64,000 nt of DNA from Mucilaginibacter terrenus (lineage in GTDB: Bacteria; Bacteroidota; Bacteroidia; Sphingobacteriales; Sphingobacteriaceae), in assembly GCF_003432065.1 (NCBI RefSeq), contig NZ_QWDE01000001.1, positions 682,001-746,000 of the forward strand, written 5' to 3'. Below, one piece after another: positions 25,997-34,662 of the stretch. Below the pieces are notes generated by a model that did no database searches, was not told the origin of the DNA, and saw only the letters and a list, made by a program, of their open reading frames with translations. Position 1 is the stretch's first letter. Each line of letters opens with the position of its first letter. A program made the translations under genes and the position numbers.

Positions 25997-26923
25997 ATGA
26001 AATACCATAAGATAGTACTCGCAGGAGGTAACGGTTATCTGGGTACCGTACTTGCTAACTATTACAAGCCCTTGGCAACTGAAGTTATTTTGCTGAGCCG
26101 CAAACCTGCGGCAACAGACGGGAATGTCAGGACGATAGTATGGGACGCAGTTAATGAAGGTGACTGGACCGCTATGCTGGAGGGCGCCGACATGCTAATT
26201 AACCTCTGCGGCAAAAACGTTAACTGCAGGTATACCGAAAAGAACAAAGCAGAGATCGTCCGCTCACGGGTGGTGCCAACTACATTGTTGGGGCAGGTGA
26301 TTGGCAAACTTGACAATCCACCCAAGGTATGGATCAACCTGGCATCATCTACCATTTACCGCCATGCCGAAGACCATGCCCAGGATGAGATAACTGGCGA
26401 GATAGGCACCGGGTTTTCTGTAGAAGTTTGTGAACAATGGGAAAAGGCATTTTTTGGTATTAACACGCCAAATACCCGCAAAGTGGTGCTTCGGCATGCA
26501 ATTGCACTGGGCAGGAGCGATGGCGCATTTCCGCGGTTGCTTAACCTGGCAAAAGTTGGATTGGGCGGCAAACAGGGCGACGGGGAACAATATGTATCAT
26601 GGATACACGAGCACGATACTGCACGTGTAACAGCACACATATTTGACCATCCCGAACTAGATGGTGTGATTAACTGCGCTGCTCCGGAGGCAATAAAGAA
26701 CAAGGACCTGATGCGGATTATCCGTAAAGCTTACGGAATACCATTTGGATTACCGGCCCCGCAGTGGCTGCTTGAAATAGGAATGTTCATCATCGGTTCA
26801 GAAACGGAACTGGTGCTAAAAAGTCGCTGGGTAGCGCCGACAAGGCTGTTACAAAGTGGCTATATGTTCACCTACAGTAAGGCAGAACACGCTGTACACG
26901 ATCTGTTAAGCCTGCGTGTGTAA
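25997..26923 (+). CDS. TIGR01777-type NAD(P)-dependent epimerase
   Basis: A 308-aa SDR-like protein. GGNGYLGT (residues 10-17) binds the nucleotide, INLCGKNVNCRYTEKNK is the TIGR01777 signature region, and the C-terminal ~50 residues (PQWLLEIG, LKSRWVAPTRLLQSGY) match the DUF1731 tail. Substrate unknown; family members are often called sugar epimerases or SulA-like. Last gene of a three-gene operon and directly followed by the first repeat array. Confidence 0.88.
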   Translation: MKYHKIVLAGGNGYLGTVLANYYKPLATEVILLSRKPAATDGNVRTIVWDAVNEGDWTAMLEGADMLINLCGKNVNCRYTEKNKAEIVRSRVVPTTLLGQVIGKLDNPPKVWINLASSTIYRHAEDHAQDEITGEIGTGFSVEVCEQWEKAFFGINTPNTRKVVLRHAIALGRSDGAFPRLLNLAKVGLGGKQGDGEQYVSWIHEHDTARVTAHIFDHPELDGVINCAAPEAIKNKDLMRIIRKAYGIPFGLPAPQWLLEIGMFIIGSETELVLKSRWVAPTRLLQSGYMFTYSKAEHAVHDLLSLRV

Positions 26924-26925
26924 CT

Positions 26926-27403
26926 GACTCACCCCGGCAACGCTACGCTGGCCGACCCTCTCTCCGCTTTGCGGAAAGAAGGTTTAGAACAAGAACATAA
27001 AAACAAGTGACCCCGCTGACAGCACCCCCTCTCTCCGCTGCCGCGCAGAGAGGGGGACGGGGGTGAGTAAATTTGCAAACTATCGCTGGCCGACTCACCC
27101 CGGAAACGCTGCGCTGGCCGACCCTTTCTCCGCTATGCGGGAAGAGGGTTAGAAAATTGAAATTTATAAAGCTACAAATGCCGCTGACAGCACCCCCTCT
27201 CTGCGCGGCAGCGGAAAGAGGGGTACGGGTGGTGAGTAAACTTGCGAACTATCGCCGACCGACTCACCCCGGCAACGCTGCGCTGGCCGACCCTCTCTCC
27301 GCCTGCGGAAAGAGGGTTTTAAAAAGAGAGTCAATAAACAAATCACCGGCTGATAGCACCCCTCTTTCCGCAATAGCGGAGAGAGGGGCAGGGGGTGAGT
27401 AAA
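26926..27403. repeat. array of three tandem ~145-169 bp bipartite repeats
   Basis: Three consecutive units start at 26926, 27092 and 27261, each opening with GACTCACCCC and closing with a GGTGAGT-type inverse, so each unit is an imperfect inverted repeat. Inside each are a stem CCCTCTCTCCGC/GCGGARAGAGGG and a second similar stem in reverse order. This is a REP/BIME-like design. The array fills the 495-bp gap between the epimerase and SRPBCC genes; the open frames inside it look accidental. The same family recurs at 36128-36770. Confidence 0.85.
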
Positions 27404-27418
27404 CCAAAAACGAATACA

Positions 27419-27907
27419 ATGTCTATCATCAAATTAACCACCAATATAAATGCTCCGGCAGATATCTGCTTTGATCTTTCCCGGAGCATAGATCTTCACC
27501 TGAATTCTATGCAGCATACCGACGAGCGTGCCGTAGCAGGCAGGCTATTTGGCCACATGGACCTAAACGATCAGGTGACTTGGGAGGCCAGGCATTTTGG
27601 CCTAAAGTTCAGGATGACGATCAGAATAAGTGAGATGCGATGGCCCGAGTACTTTATTGATGAAATAGTAAAAAGCCCTTTCAAGTTGTTGCGTCACCTG
27701 CATACTTTTGAACGTAAGGGCAGGGCAACTGTAATGAGCGACGAATTTATTTTCAGATCACCTTTTGGCTGGATAGGTAAGATAGTAGATAAATTCCTGC
27801 TGGAGCCATACATGCGTAAGCTGCTTACTAAAAGAAACGACGTGATAAAGCATGCGGCGGAAACTCAGGCCAGGTTTATGGAAGATGCCGAAAAGGCAAT
27901 TGCATGA
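27419..27907 (+). CDS. SRPBCC-family protein (polyketide cyclase/START-like)
   Basis: A 162-aa protein of the SRPBCC fold, related to the group once labelled cell-division inhibitors (COG4276). It begins IIKLTTNINAPADICF, the usual N-terminal strand and helix, and has MRWPEYFIDEIVKSPF in the middle and a long C-terminal helix. I start at the ATG at 27419; an in-frame ATG at 27395 lies inside the repeat array and is unlikely. Such proteins often sit beside TIGR01777 epimerases, as here. Ligand unknown. Confidence 0.84.
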   Translation: MSIIKLTTNINAPADICFDLSRSIDLHLNSMQHTDERAVAGRLFGHMDLNDQVTWEARHFGLKFRMTIRISEMRWPEYFIDEIVKSPFKLLRHLHTFERKGRATVMSDEFIFRSPFGWIGKIVDKFLLEPYMRKLLTKRNDVIKHAAETQARFMEDAEKAIA

Positions 27908-27959
27908 GTGCATTTATTGATCGCGACACGATTGAAATGCGTATCTTTGTATGGCTTAA

Positions 27960-27982
27960 ATAACCTGCTACGGGCAGGTTAT
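27960..27982. terminator. hairpin between convergent SRPBCC and MOSC genes
   Basis: A perfect 9-bp stem ATAACCTGC/GCAGGTTAT with a 5-nt loop lies in the 79-bp gap between two converging genes. There is no long T-run, so termination strength is uncertain. Confidence 0.55.
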
Positions 27983-27986
27983 CCTG

Positions 27987-28811
27987 TTAGATAAAGAACC
28001 GCTCCTCCGTATGTTCCTCTATAACCTGTAGCTCATCACCCACGTTTAGTTTTCCGTTCCCCAGGTACACCAGGTTTTGACCAAAATATATTTTATTATT
28101 TCTCAGCCTGTATTTTGCTAATGTTTTTAATGGCTCTTTACCTTTTTGGCCTGTTACCTGGTCTACCGTCGTCATTACACAGCGGGCGCAAAGCTTCACA
28201 CCAAACAAGTCAATGCCGTTTATGCGAATGTGCTTCATCATATCCTCGCTGTAAGGCTCACCTCCTGTAAACACAATATTAGGTCGAAAACGGTCCATTG
28301 GCAATGGCTCGTCTAAGCGGTTGTTTAAGTCGTCAAGCGAACTCTGCCCGATGATAAGCATCGGGTAAGCGTCAGAAAAAGAAGTTATGGCTCCTTCATC
28401 AGTGTACCGTAGGTCGGTTTGGCGGAGGCTGTCATCAGGCATATAAACCAGCCTGCTGTCAATGCCCAGTTTACTGCTGAACCATGTATCGAGTTCAGTA
28501 CTTACCAAATGAGCCATGCACTTGTCGTCCCAAATAGTTACGTCGACTGGTGTCTGTGTTATAGGTTTAAAAGGAATGACAACGGAAGTCCCCTCAGGTG
28601 TGTAGGTAACTTTTATACCATCCGAAACCAGGCTAGCTTTTAGCAAGGCCATTTGTATGTTCTCGCGTTGGGAGAGAAAGCGATTGTTCTCATCAACCAG
28701 CATCCACCGGCGATCGTGCTCTAAGCCCCGGTCGGTGAGCACGGCTGAGTTTACCTTAATACCACCTAATGATTTTATGGGGTAGATGTAAAGACCACTG
28801 ATGTTAAGCAT
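27987..28811 (-). CDS. MOSC domain protein (YcbX-like)
   Basis: A 274-aa protein with an N-terminal MOSC beta-barrel domain (GLYIYPIKSLGG at residues 5-16, DRRWMLVDENNRFLSQRE) and a MOSC domain that includes LCARCVMTTVDQVTG, where the cysteine pair matches the conserved Mo/S site. YcbX-type proteins reduce N-hydroxylated bases or handle sulfide for molybdenum cofactor; there is no C-terminal ferredoxin domain here. Exact role unknown. Confidence 0.88.
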   Translation of the reverse strand: MLNISGLYIYPIKSLGGIKVNSAVLTDRGLEHDRRWMLVDENNRFLSQRENIQMALLKASLVSDGIKVTYTPEGTSVVIPFKPITQTPVDVTIWDDKCMAHLVSTELDTWFSSKLGIDSRLVYMPDDSLRQTDLRYTDEGAITSFSDAYPMLIIGQSSLDDLNNRLDEPLPMDRFRPNIVFTGGEPYSEDMMKHIRINGIDLFGVKLCARCVMTTVDQVTGQKGKEPLKTLAKYRLRNNKIYFGQNLVYLGNGKLNVGDELQVIEEHTEERFFI

Positions 28812-28941
28812 GCAGTAAAAATAATTTTTTGCATCGATTAAATATCAACAATAATAAATGTTGATACTACGGTTGTTTTATTGGCTGCTAATTAATAGTA
28901 TTGTTTAACCAATTACATCTTTTCTAGCCAATCCTATACTT

Positions 28942-30645
28942 ATGACTGCACCAAATCTTAATCTTAGGGCTAAGGCCGGTAACACGTACGACGCAATTGT
29001 TGTAGGCTCGGGCATCAGCGGAGGTTGGGCTGCCAAAGAACTCAGCGAGCGGGGTTTAAAAACACTGATGCTGGAGCGCGGCCGAAACTTCGAACACATT
29101 AAAGATTACAAAACAGCTCAGGACAATCCCTGGGATTTCCCGCACCGGCGGGTACCAACTCAGGAACAGCGTAAGCAACGGCCTGTTATATCCCGTGGGT
29201 GGGGAGCAGTGGAACCTATAATGGATTACTGGACGGACGAACAAGCCGCGCCATATACCGAAATAAAGCCTTTCAACTGGTGGCGGTCATACCAGATGGG
29301 GGGACGATCTATCCTTTGGGGCAGGCAAAGTTACCGCTGGAGCGATCATGATTTTGAAGCTAATGCGAAGGATGGCTGGGCCATAGATTGGCCTATCCGC
29401 TACAAAGACCTGGCACCATGGTATGATCATGTAGAAAAATTTGCCGGTATAAGTGGGTCTTTAGAAGGGCTTTCGCAACTGCCCGACGGCCACTTTCTAC
29501 CGCCTATGGATCTGAATTGCGTAGAGAAGGACGTAGCAGCAAGCATTAAAAAGAAATTTGGCAGGCACATGATTATCGGCAGGGTTGCACATGTTACAGC
29601 GCCAATACCGGGCCGTAGTAGTTGCCAGTACCGCAACAGGTGCTGGGAAGGTTGCCCGTTTGGCGGGTACTTTAGTACACAATCATCTACATTGCCAGCG
29701 GCGCTTGCGACCGGTAACCTTACTGTACGGCCGCAATCTATAGTTACCCGGGTTATTTATGATAAGAACACCAAGCGTGCGACAGGAGTGGAAGCGCTTG
29801 ATGCAGAAACCAATAAAACTTATGAGTACTATGCTAAAGTAGTTTTCCTGAACGCCTCTGCGCTTAACAGCGCCTGGGTAATGATGAATAGCGCTACCGA
29901 TGTTTGGCAGGACGGGCTGGGCAGCAGCAGCGGGGAGTTAGGCCATAACATCATGGATCACCATTATAACCTGGGTGCCAGTGGCACTGTAGACGGCTAT
30001 GAAGATAAATACTATTACGGACGCCGGCCCAATGGCGTATACGTAGTACGTTTCGCCAACTTGTTTGACGATAAGCGCGACTACCTGCGTGGCTTTGGTT
30101 ATCAGGGTGGTGCAAGCAGGCAGGGGTGGTCAAGGGAGATTGCGGAGTACAGCGTAGGTGGCAGGTATAAAGATGCCCTCGCCGAACCGGGCGAATGGCA
30201 GATAGGTATAGGTGGTTTTGGAGAACTGCTGCCGTACCATGAGAATAAGATCACTCTTGATAAGAACCGCAAAGACAAGTGGGGCTTACCTGTGCTAGCC
30301 ATGGATGCCGAAATAAAAGACAATGAGCGCAAAATGCGGATAGACATTGTTAAGGAAGCTAAGGCAATGCTGGAAGCAGCCGGAGTAAAGAATATAGAAA
30401 CGCACGACACCGGCCATAACGTTGGTGACGGCATCCACGAGATGGGCACCGCGCGTATGGGGCTCGATCCAAAAACATCTGTACTGAACAAACATAACCA
30501 GGTGTGGGATGCTCCAAATGTTTTTGTAACTGATGGTGCCTGCATGACCTCGTCTGCCTGTCAGAACCCTTCACTTACTTACATGGCACTAACCGCCCGC
30601 GCCGCTAACTTTGCCGCCGAAGAGTTAAAAAAAGGCGCTATTTAA
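28942..30645 (+). CDS. GMC-family FAD oxidoreductase
   Basis: A 567-aa flavoprotein of the glucose-methanol-choline superfamily. FAD motif VGSGISGGWAA at residues 21-31; GRSILWGRQSYRW and SSCQYRNRCWEGCPFGGYFS in the middle; the C-terminal HEMGTARMG and VFVTDGACMTSSACQNPSLT stretch is the conserved GMC_oxred_C region. In Bacteroidetes such proteins often oxidise sugars to keto forms together with a small gluconate 2-dehydrogenase-like subunit, but that partner is not next to it. It carries no signal peptide. Confidence 0.9.
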   Translation: MTAPNLNLRAKAGNTYDAIVVGSGISGGWAAKELSERGLKTLMLERGRNFEHIKDYKTAQDNPWDFPHRRVPTQEQRKQRPVISRGWGAVEPIMDYWTDEQAAPYTEIKPFNWWRSYQMGGRSILWGRQSYRWSDHDFEANAKDGWAIDWPIRYKDLAPWYDHVEKFAGISGSLEGLSQLPDGHFLPPMDLNCVEKDVAASIKKKFGRHMIIGRVAHVTAPIPGRSSCQYRNRCWEGCPFGGYFSTQSSTLPAALATGNLTVRPQSIVTRVIYDKNTKRATGVEALDAETNKTYEYYAKVVFLNASALNSAWVMMNSATDVWQDGLGSSSGELGHNIMDHHYNLGASGTVDGYEDKYYYGRRPNGVYVVRFANLFDDKRDYLRGFGYQGGASRQGWSREIAEYSVGGRYKDALAEPGEWQIGIGGFGELLPYHENKITLDKNRKDKWGLPVLAMDAEIKDNERKMRIDIVKEAKAMLEAAGVKNIETHDTGHNVGDGIHEMGTARMGLDPKTSVLNKHNQVWDAPNVFVTDGACMTSSACQNPSLTYMALTARAANFAAEELKKGAI

Positions 30646-30675
30646 ATATACTTAGCACGGTTCTTTTTAAAAGCA

Positions 30676-30702
30676 AAAACCACACTTAAAAAGTGTGGTT
30701 TT
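30676..30702. terminator. bidirectional terminator between GMC and TPR genes
   Basis: A perfect 12-bp stem AAAACCACACTT/AAGTGTGGTTTT with a 3-nt loop; A-run on one side and T-run on the other, between convergent genes. Confidence 0.88.
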
Positions 30703-30748
30703 CGAAGGTTTTTGCTCATGCATTTCGAAGACGAAATTAGCCGATGCG

Positions 30749-32776
30749 CTATTTGCAATACGTGGCCAATTGCTCGTTTGCACCCGGCGTACCAAGTTGT
30801 GATGCCTTGTTTAGGTCTGCACAGCCGCCGAATTTATCACCTGACTGCGCCTTGGTTAACCCTCTGTTTAGGTAAGCCAAACCATTTTTGGAGTCCATTA
30901 GAATTATTGTAGAAAAGTCTTTTATAGCTGACGTCCAATGTTTTAAGTTCATGTTTGTTATCCCACGTGCCAAAATAACTTCAGTGCTCCCGGGTTCAAG
31001 TTTAAGGGCGGTGGTTAAGTCTTTCCGCATGGCGAGGGTATCGCCCAATGCACTTTCAGCAATTGCTCTGCCGGCGTAAGCTTTAGTATTGTTCTGATTG
31101 AGTAACAATGTGTTAATGTAATCGTATTGCGCGCCCAGGTATTCCTTTTTAGCCATTTTTAGCTCTGCACGGGCGAGGTAACCCTCATCATTGGTCTCGT
31201 TAAGAGAGATGCCTTTGTTGATGTCCTTAAGAGCTTCATCATACTTTTGCAGCGCTACCAGGCTGTTGCCGCGATTAAGGTAAGCCTCTGAAGATGATGG
31301 TGAAAGCTTAACGGCGAGGTCGTGGTCTGCCATTGCGCCGGTGAGGTCTCCCAGCTTGCTTTTTGCCACGCCGCGCCAGCTATAAAAGTTGGTGTTTTTG
31401 GCATTTACCTGCAAGCCGTTATCAAACAGTTTTACGGCTTCAGTATATCTGCCGCTGGCAATCAGCGCTTTACCGTAAGCAATGTATAAGTCGTTATTCT
31501 GCGGGGTAGACTCGATAGCTGCTTTGTAATCTCCCAGGCTACCTTCAACATCCCCGCTTTTCATCCTCGCCCTGGCCCGGTGCAGCAGTGCGTCCGGGTT
31601 ACGCGCATCAATCGATAATGATTTCGAATACAGTGCAATAGCACCCGCATAGTCGCGCTGTGCCGCTTTTATGTCTCCGCTGCCTACATAAGCGTAGGAT
31701 GCCTTTGGCTCCATTTTAATGGTGGTCGCAAAGTCGGCAAGTGCGCCGGTGGTATCATTCAGTTCTATTTTGGCTTTGGCGCGGGACAGATACCCGTAAG
31801 CATTCTTAGGATTGATTTTTATAGCAGTATCAGCGTCGGCAAGTGCTTCTTTGAAATCCTTCATTGATATCCTGATGTCGGCGCGGTTCTGATAAGCCTC
31901 ATCAAACTTGGGGTTCATTCTTACAGCTGTGGTGAGGTCATCAAGCGCTTCCTGTTTCTCGCCAACATTGTTTTTTGCAATGCCCCGGCCAAGGTATAAA
32001 TCAGCTTTTTTAGGGCTTTGCTCTATAGCTTTGTCAAAAAACTCGATTGCACCTTTACTATCATCTGCATTGCTTGACGCACTTGCAAGGTATTGGTACA
32101 ACTGGGCCATTTGCGGATTAAGTTCGATAACCTTTTTGTAATCTGCTATAGCACCTTTATAATCGCGCAGGTTTACTTTAGCGTTGCCACGGTAAAACCA
32201 TGCTTCGGCATTCTCAGGCTTTAATCTTATAGATTCGTTGTAATCAGCTATTGCACCTTTGTAATCGCCCATGTTGCCCTTTGAGTTGGCCCGGTAAAAT
32301 ATCAGGTCGGCATCGTTCGGCAGCAGCTTCGCAGCAATGTCCATATCAGCAATAGCACCCTTATTGTCTTTAAGGTTTGCTTTTGCCACGCCCCGGTATT
32401 TATAAAGCTCTCCAAACTGCGGGTTAAGCGATATAGCTTTAGTAAAATCATCAACAGAACCCTGGTAGTCTTTCAGGTTGCTTTTTGCGTTTGCACGATA
32501 ATGCCATGCGTCAAGCAGCCGTGGGTCTAGTTGAATGGCTTTAGTAAAGTCGGCAACAGCGCTGGTGTAATCGGCCAGGTTGCTGTACGCATTGGCCCGG
32601 TAAAGATACGCGCGCGCTACAGAGGGGTTCAGCTGAATAGATTTGCTGAAATCTGCAATGGCTTCTTTATAATCTTTCATGTTGGCCTTTGTGTTACCGC
32701 TGGTGAGGTAATCGCTGGCAGATTGAGCCATGCACATGGCCGGGAACAGCAACAGAACAAAAAGTAATTTCTTCAT
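30749..32776 (-). CDS. secreted protein made of tandem TPR repeats
   Basis: A 675-aa protein with a signal peptide (AMCMAQ cut near residue 18) and then almost nothing but tetratricopeptide repeats of 34 residues, around 18 or 19 by eye. Each reads like AYLYRANAYSNLADYTSAVADF and ends NP or DP. The repeats form a superhelical scaffold, presumably binding partners in the periplasm. No catalytic domain is seen. Function unknown. Confidence 0.9.
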   Translation of the reverse strand: MKKLLFVLLLFPAMCMAQSASDYLTSGNTKANMKDYKEAIADFSKSIQLNPSVARAYLYRANAYSNLADYTSAVADFTKAIQLDPRLLDAWHYRANAKSNLKDYQGSVDDFTKAISLNPQFGELYKYRGVAKANLKDNKGAIADMDIAAKLLPNDADLIFYRANSKGNMGDYKGAIADYNESIRLKPENAEAWFYRGNAKVNLRDYKGAIADYKKVIELNPQMAQLYQYLASASSNADDSKGAIEFFDKAIEQSPKKADLYLGRGIAKNNVGEKQEALDDLTTAVRMNPKFDEAYQNRADIRISMKDFKEALADADTAIKINPKNAYGYLSRAKAKIELNDTTGALADFATTIKMEPKASYAYVGSGDIKAAQRDYAGAIALYSKSLSIDARNPDALLHRARARMKSGDVEGSLGDYKAAIESTPQNNDLYIAYGKALIASGRYTEAVKLFDNGLQVNAKNTNFYSWRGVAKSKLGDLTGAMADHDLAVKLSPSSSEAYLNRGNSLVALQKYDEALKDINKGISLNETNDEGYLARAELKMAKKEYLGAQYDYINTLLLNQNNTKAYAGRAIAESALGDTLAMRKDLTTALKLEPGSTEVILARGITNMNLKHWTSAIKDFSTIILMDSKNGLAYLNRGLTKAQSGDKFGGCADLNKASQLGTPGANEQLATYCK

Positions 32777-32888
32777 TAAACTAGTTTACCAAACGTCCCT
32801 AAGATACGTAAAAACAGAAATATGGTTTAGTAAATGCCCAATTTTGGGCTGTTTTAAGCTATAGTTTAATACAACTAAAAGCTATGGT

Positions 32889-32916
32889 TACAATGTTGAG
32901 CAATAAGAACATTGTA
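32889..32916. promoter_or_regulatory. inverted repeat upstream of the TPR gene
   Basis: TACAATGTT (32889-32897) and AACATTGTA (32908-32916) are perfect 9-bp inverted arms with a 10-bp centre, about 113 bp upstream of the TPR start. It looks more like an operator than a terminator because a strong terminator for the upstream DinB gene lies between them. Regulator unknown. Confidence 0.35.
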
Positions 32917-32944
32917 CTTGGCACGGGCTGATCAAACAAAAAAA

Positions 32945-32965
32945 GCGAAGGATAACATCCTTCGC
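32945..32965 (-). terminator. terminator after the DinB-like gene
   Basis: A perfect 9-bp stem (GCGAAGGAT/ATCCTTCGC, loop AAC) with an A-run on its minus-strand downstream side (T-run in the transcript), 22 bp after the stop codon. Confidence 0.85.
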
Positions 32966-32987
32966 CTTTTTGAATTTATATACGTAT

Positions 32988-33521
32988 TTAAAACAACATC
33001 TCAGGGGGAGGGGTAACACCTTTAAGCCTTAAGTAAGGTGTAGTTTGGCCGCGATGATGAGTTTGATGCTCGAAACCTTTTGCCAGCATCTGGCCTTTGC
33101 TGGCCTTCATGTCTTTGCCCATTGGCAGCGTAACCACTTCGGCAAACTGAGCTTCGGTCATCCCTTGTATAGCAGCTATAGCAAAATCATAGCTATCCAG
33201 CACCGCTTTGGTAGTGGCCTCTTTTGTTTGGGCAACCGTTTTCTCTAATGATACGTTTTTGCCCAGCGGGCTTTCTTTGCCACTTGCTACACCTACAAAA
33301 AAGTAGTTTGCATCTGCAAGGTGCAGCATCTGTCCGGCAAAGCTGCGTACCTCTGGTGTAGCTTTAAAGGCGAAGCCATCTGCAGGCATTGCATCCAAAT
33401 AGGCTTTAGTGTAATTTTTAGCACGTGTCCACTCACTCACTATCTGGTCTTTGGTTAACTGCGCAAATGCAGATACGCAAGTAAAAGCCATAAAGGCAAC
33501 TAACAGTAATGTTTTTTTCAT
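32988..33521 (-). CDS. secreted DinB-family protein
   Basis: A 177-aa protein with a signal peptide (cut near AFAQ, residue 21) and a DinB four-helix metal-binding bundle. The candidate metal triad is H67 in MLHLADANYF with H152 and H156 in HQTHHRGQ. DinB-like enzymes include bacillithiol and mycothiol transferases; an exported form has an unknown substrate. Confidence 0.88.
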   Translation of the reverse strand: MKKTLLLVAFMAFTCVSAFAQLTKDQIVSEWTRAKNYTKAYLDAMPADGFAFKATPEVRSFAGQMLHLADANYFFVGVASGKESPLGKNVSLEKTVAQTKEATTKAVLDSYDFAIAAIQGMTEAQFAEVVTLPMGKDMKASKGQMLAKGFEHQTHHRGQTTPYLRLKGVTPPPEMLF

Positions 33522-33679
33522 GATGGGTTTAATTTAGTGCTGCTAAGGTAAGTTAATAACATCGTAACTTCCGTTTATAGAAATTTTATAGAGCGTTTGT
33601 TTTTTTAGATATTTGACAGCTGTTGATAAAAATATTACATCAGCAACTTATCTATAGCATTCCTTGCCTTATACAATTG

Positions 33680-34573
33680 ATGAATAACAAAACACAGAAG
33701 AACTGCAACAACTGCGGTGCACAAGTATTTACGCAAGCAGGAAATAAAATTAAGTGCGATTACTGCGGCAGTATTTTGGAAGACAACAACCTCGAAGTAT
33801 CTGCTAAGCCGCAGAATGCTTTAGGCAACTCAACACCATCAATAAAGCCCCCCACTGTACAAGAAACCAAGCCGGATAGCGGTACAGGGATAATAATTGT
33901 TGCTTTTATCATAATCTTAATTTTCGCAATAGTTATGGGTGTTAACAATCGGTCGCATTCAAATCAATCTAGTTACTCAGATACGCTTTTGGCCGATTCA
34001 ATAAACTCACCAGATAAACCAAACACCACTAAAAATAGCGCTGATGAAACGCCGACCTACGTTAAAACGGCGCTTGAAGAGATGAAACCCGTACAGGTGA
34101 ATGTTTCTGTTTTTAAAAAGCTGTACCGAAATGCGTGGAAGAAAAAAGATCCATTCTCTGGTTCAACAGTAGTTTATGATAAATCGTCTCCGCGTTACGT
34201 TAACTACAACGGCGTTTTTGCTTATATTAATATGGAAAGTACCGGAATGGAACTTCGTTTTTGTATTCAGTATACGGCAGACGAATGGCTTTTTATAAAG
34301 AACATGACTTTTAATGCCGGCGGGGAAAACTTTTACTATGCACCAGTTTTTAAAACGGACAACGGTGCTGGTGCCATATGGGAGTGGAGCGATGATGCAG
34401 TGTCTGATGCTGATCTGCCAATGCTGATTAAGATTGCTACATCAAAAAAGGCAAAGGTAAAATATGAAGGTGACAAGTACTTCAAGGTGGTTAATATTTC
34501 CAAAGCGCAGCAGCTAGCTTTAAAAAAGCAGTTGCAGATTTATAAAGGATTACTTCTCAAATACGATAAATAA
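33680..34573 (+). CDS. membrane protein with N-terminal zinc ribbon
   Basis: A 297-aa protein. The first 30 residues form a zinc ribbon (C9, C12, C26, C29), residues ~69-87 are one transmembrane helix, and the remaining ~200 residues are an outside domain rich in aromatic residues (ADEWLFIKNMTFNAGGENFYY). I do not recognise the C-terminal domain. The start at 33680 is preferred over an ATG at 33623 because the zinc ribbon then sits at the N-terminus. Likely single gene. Confidence 0.82.
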   Translation: MNNKTQKNCNNCGAQVFTQAGNKIKCDYCGSILEDNNLEVSAKPQNALGNSTPSIKPPTVQETKPDSGTGIIIVAFIIILIFAIVMGVNNRSHSNQSSYSDTLLADSINSPDKPNTTKNSADETPTYVKTALEEMKPVQVNVSVFKKLYRNAWKKKDPFSGSTVVYDKSSPRYVNYNGVFAYINMESTGMELRFCIQYTADEWLFIKNMTFNAGGENFYYAPVFKTDNGAGAIWEWSDDAVSDADLPMLIKIATSKKAKVKYEGDKYFKVVNISKAQQLALKKQLQIYKGLLLKYDK

Positions 34574-34590
34574 CAGCTTTACAAAAGAAA

Positions 34591-34616
34591 GTCCCGAACG
34601 CATTAAGCGTCGGGAC
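34591..34616. terminator. terminator between the zinc-ribbon and NtrC-like genes
   Basis: A stem of GTCCCG plus ACGC pairing with GCGT plus CGGGAC (one bulged A, loop ATTAA), followed by TATTTCGTATAGTTT, between convergent genes. Confidence 0.7.
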
Positions 34617-34662
34617 TATTTCGTATAGTTTCCGGGGCATCGACCACGTTCTGGGCGATTGT

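Noticed and set aside
27073..27402. ORFs inside the first repeat array (also 27164-27373 on the minus strand)
   Set aside because: They track the repeat period and have low-complexity translations; no start context or homology-like pattern.
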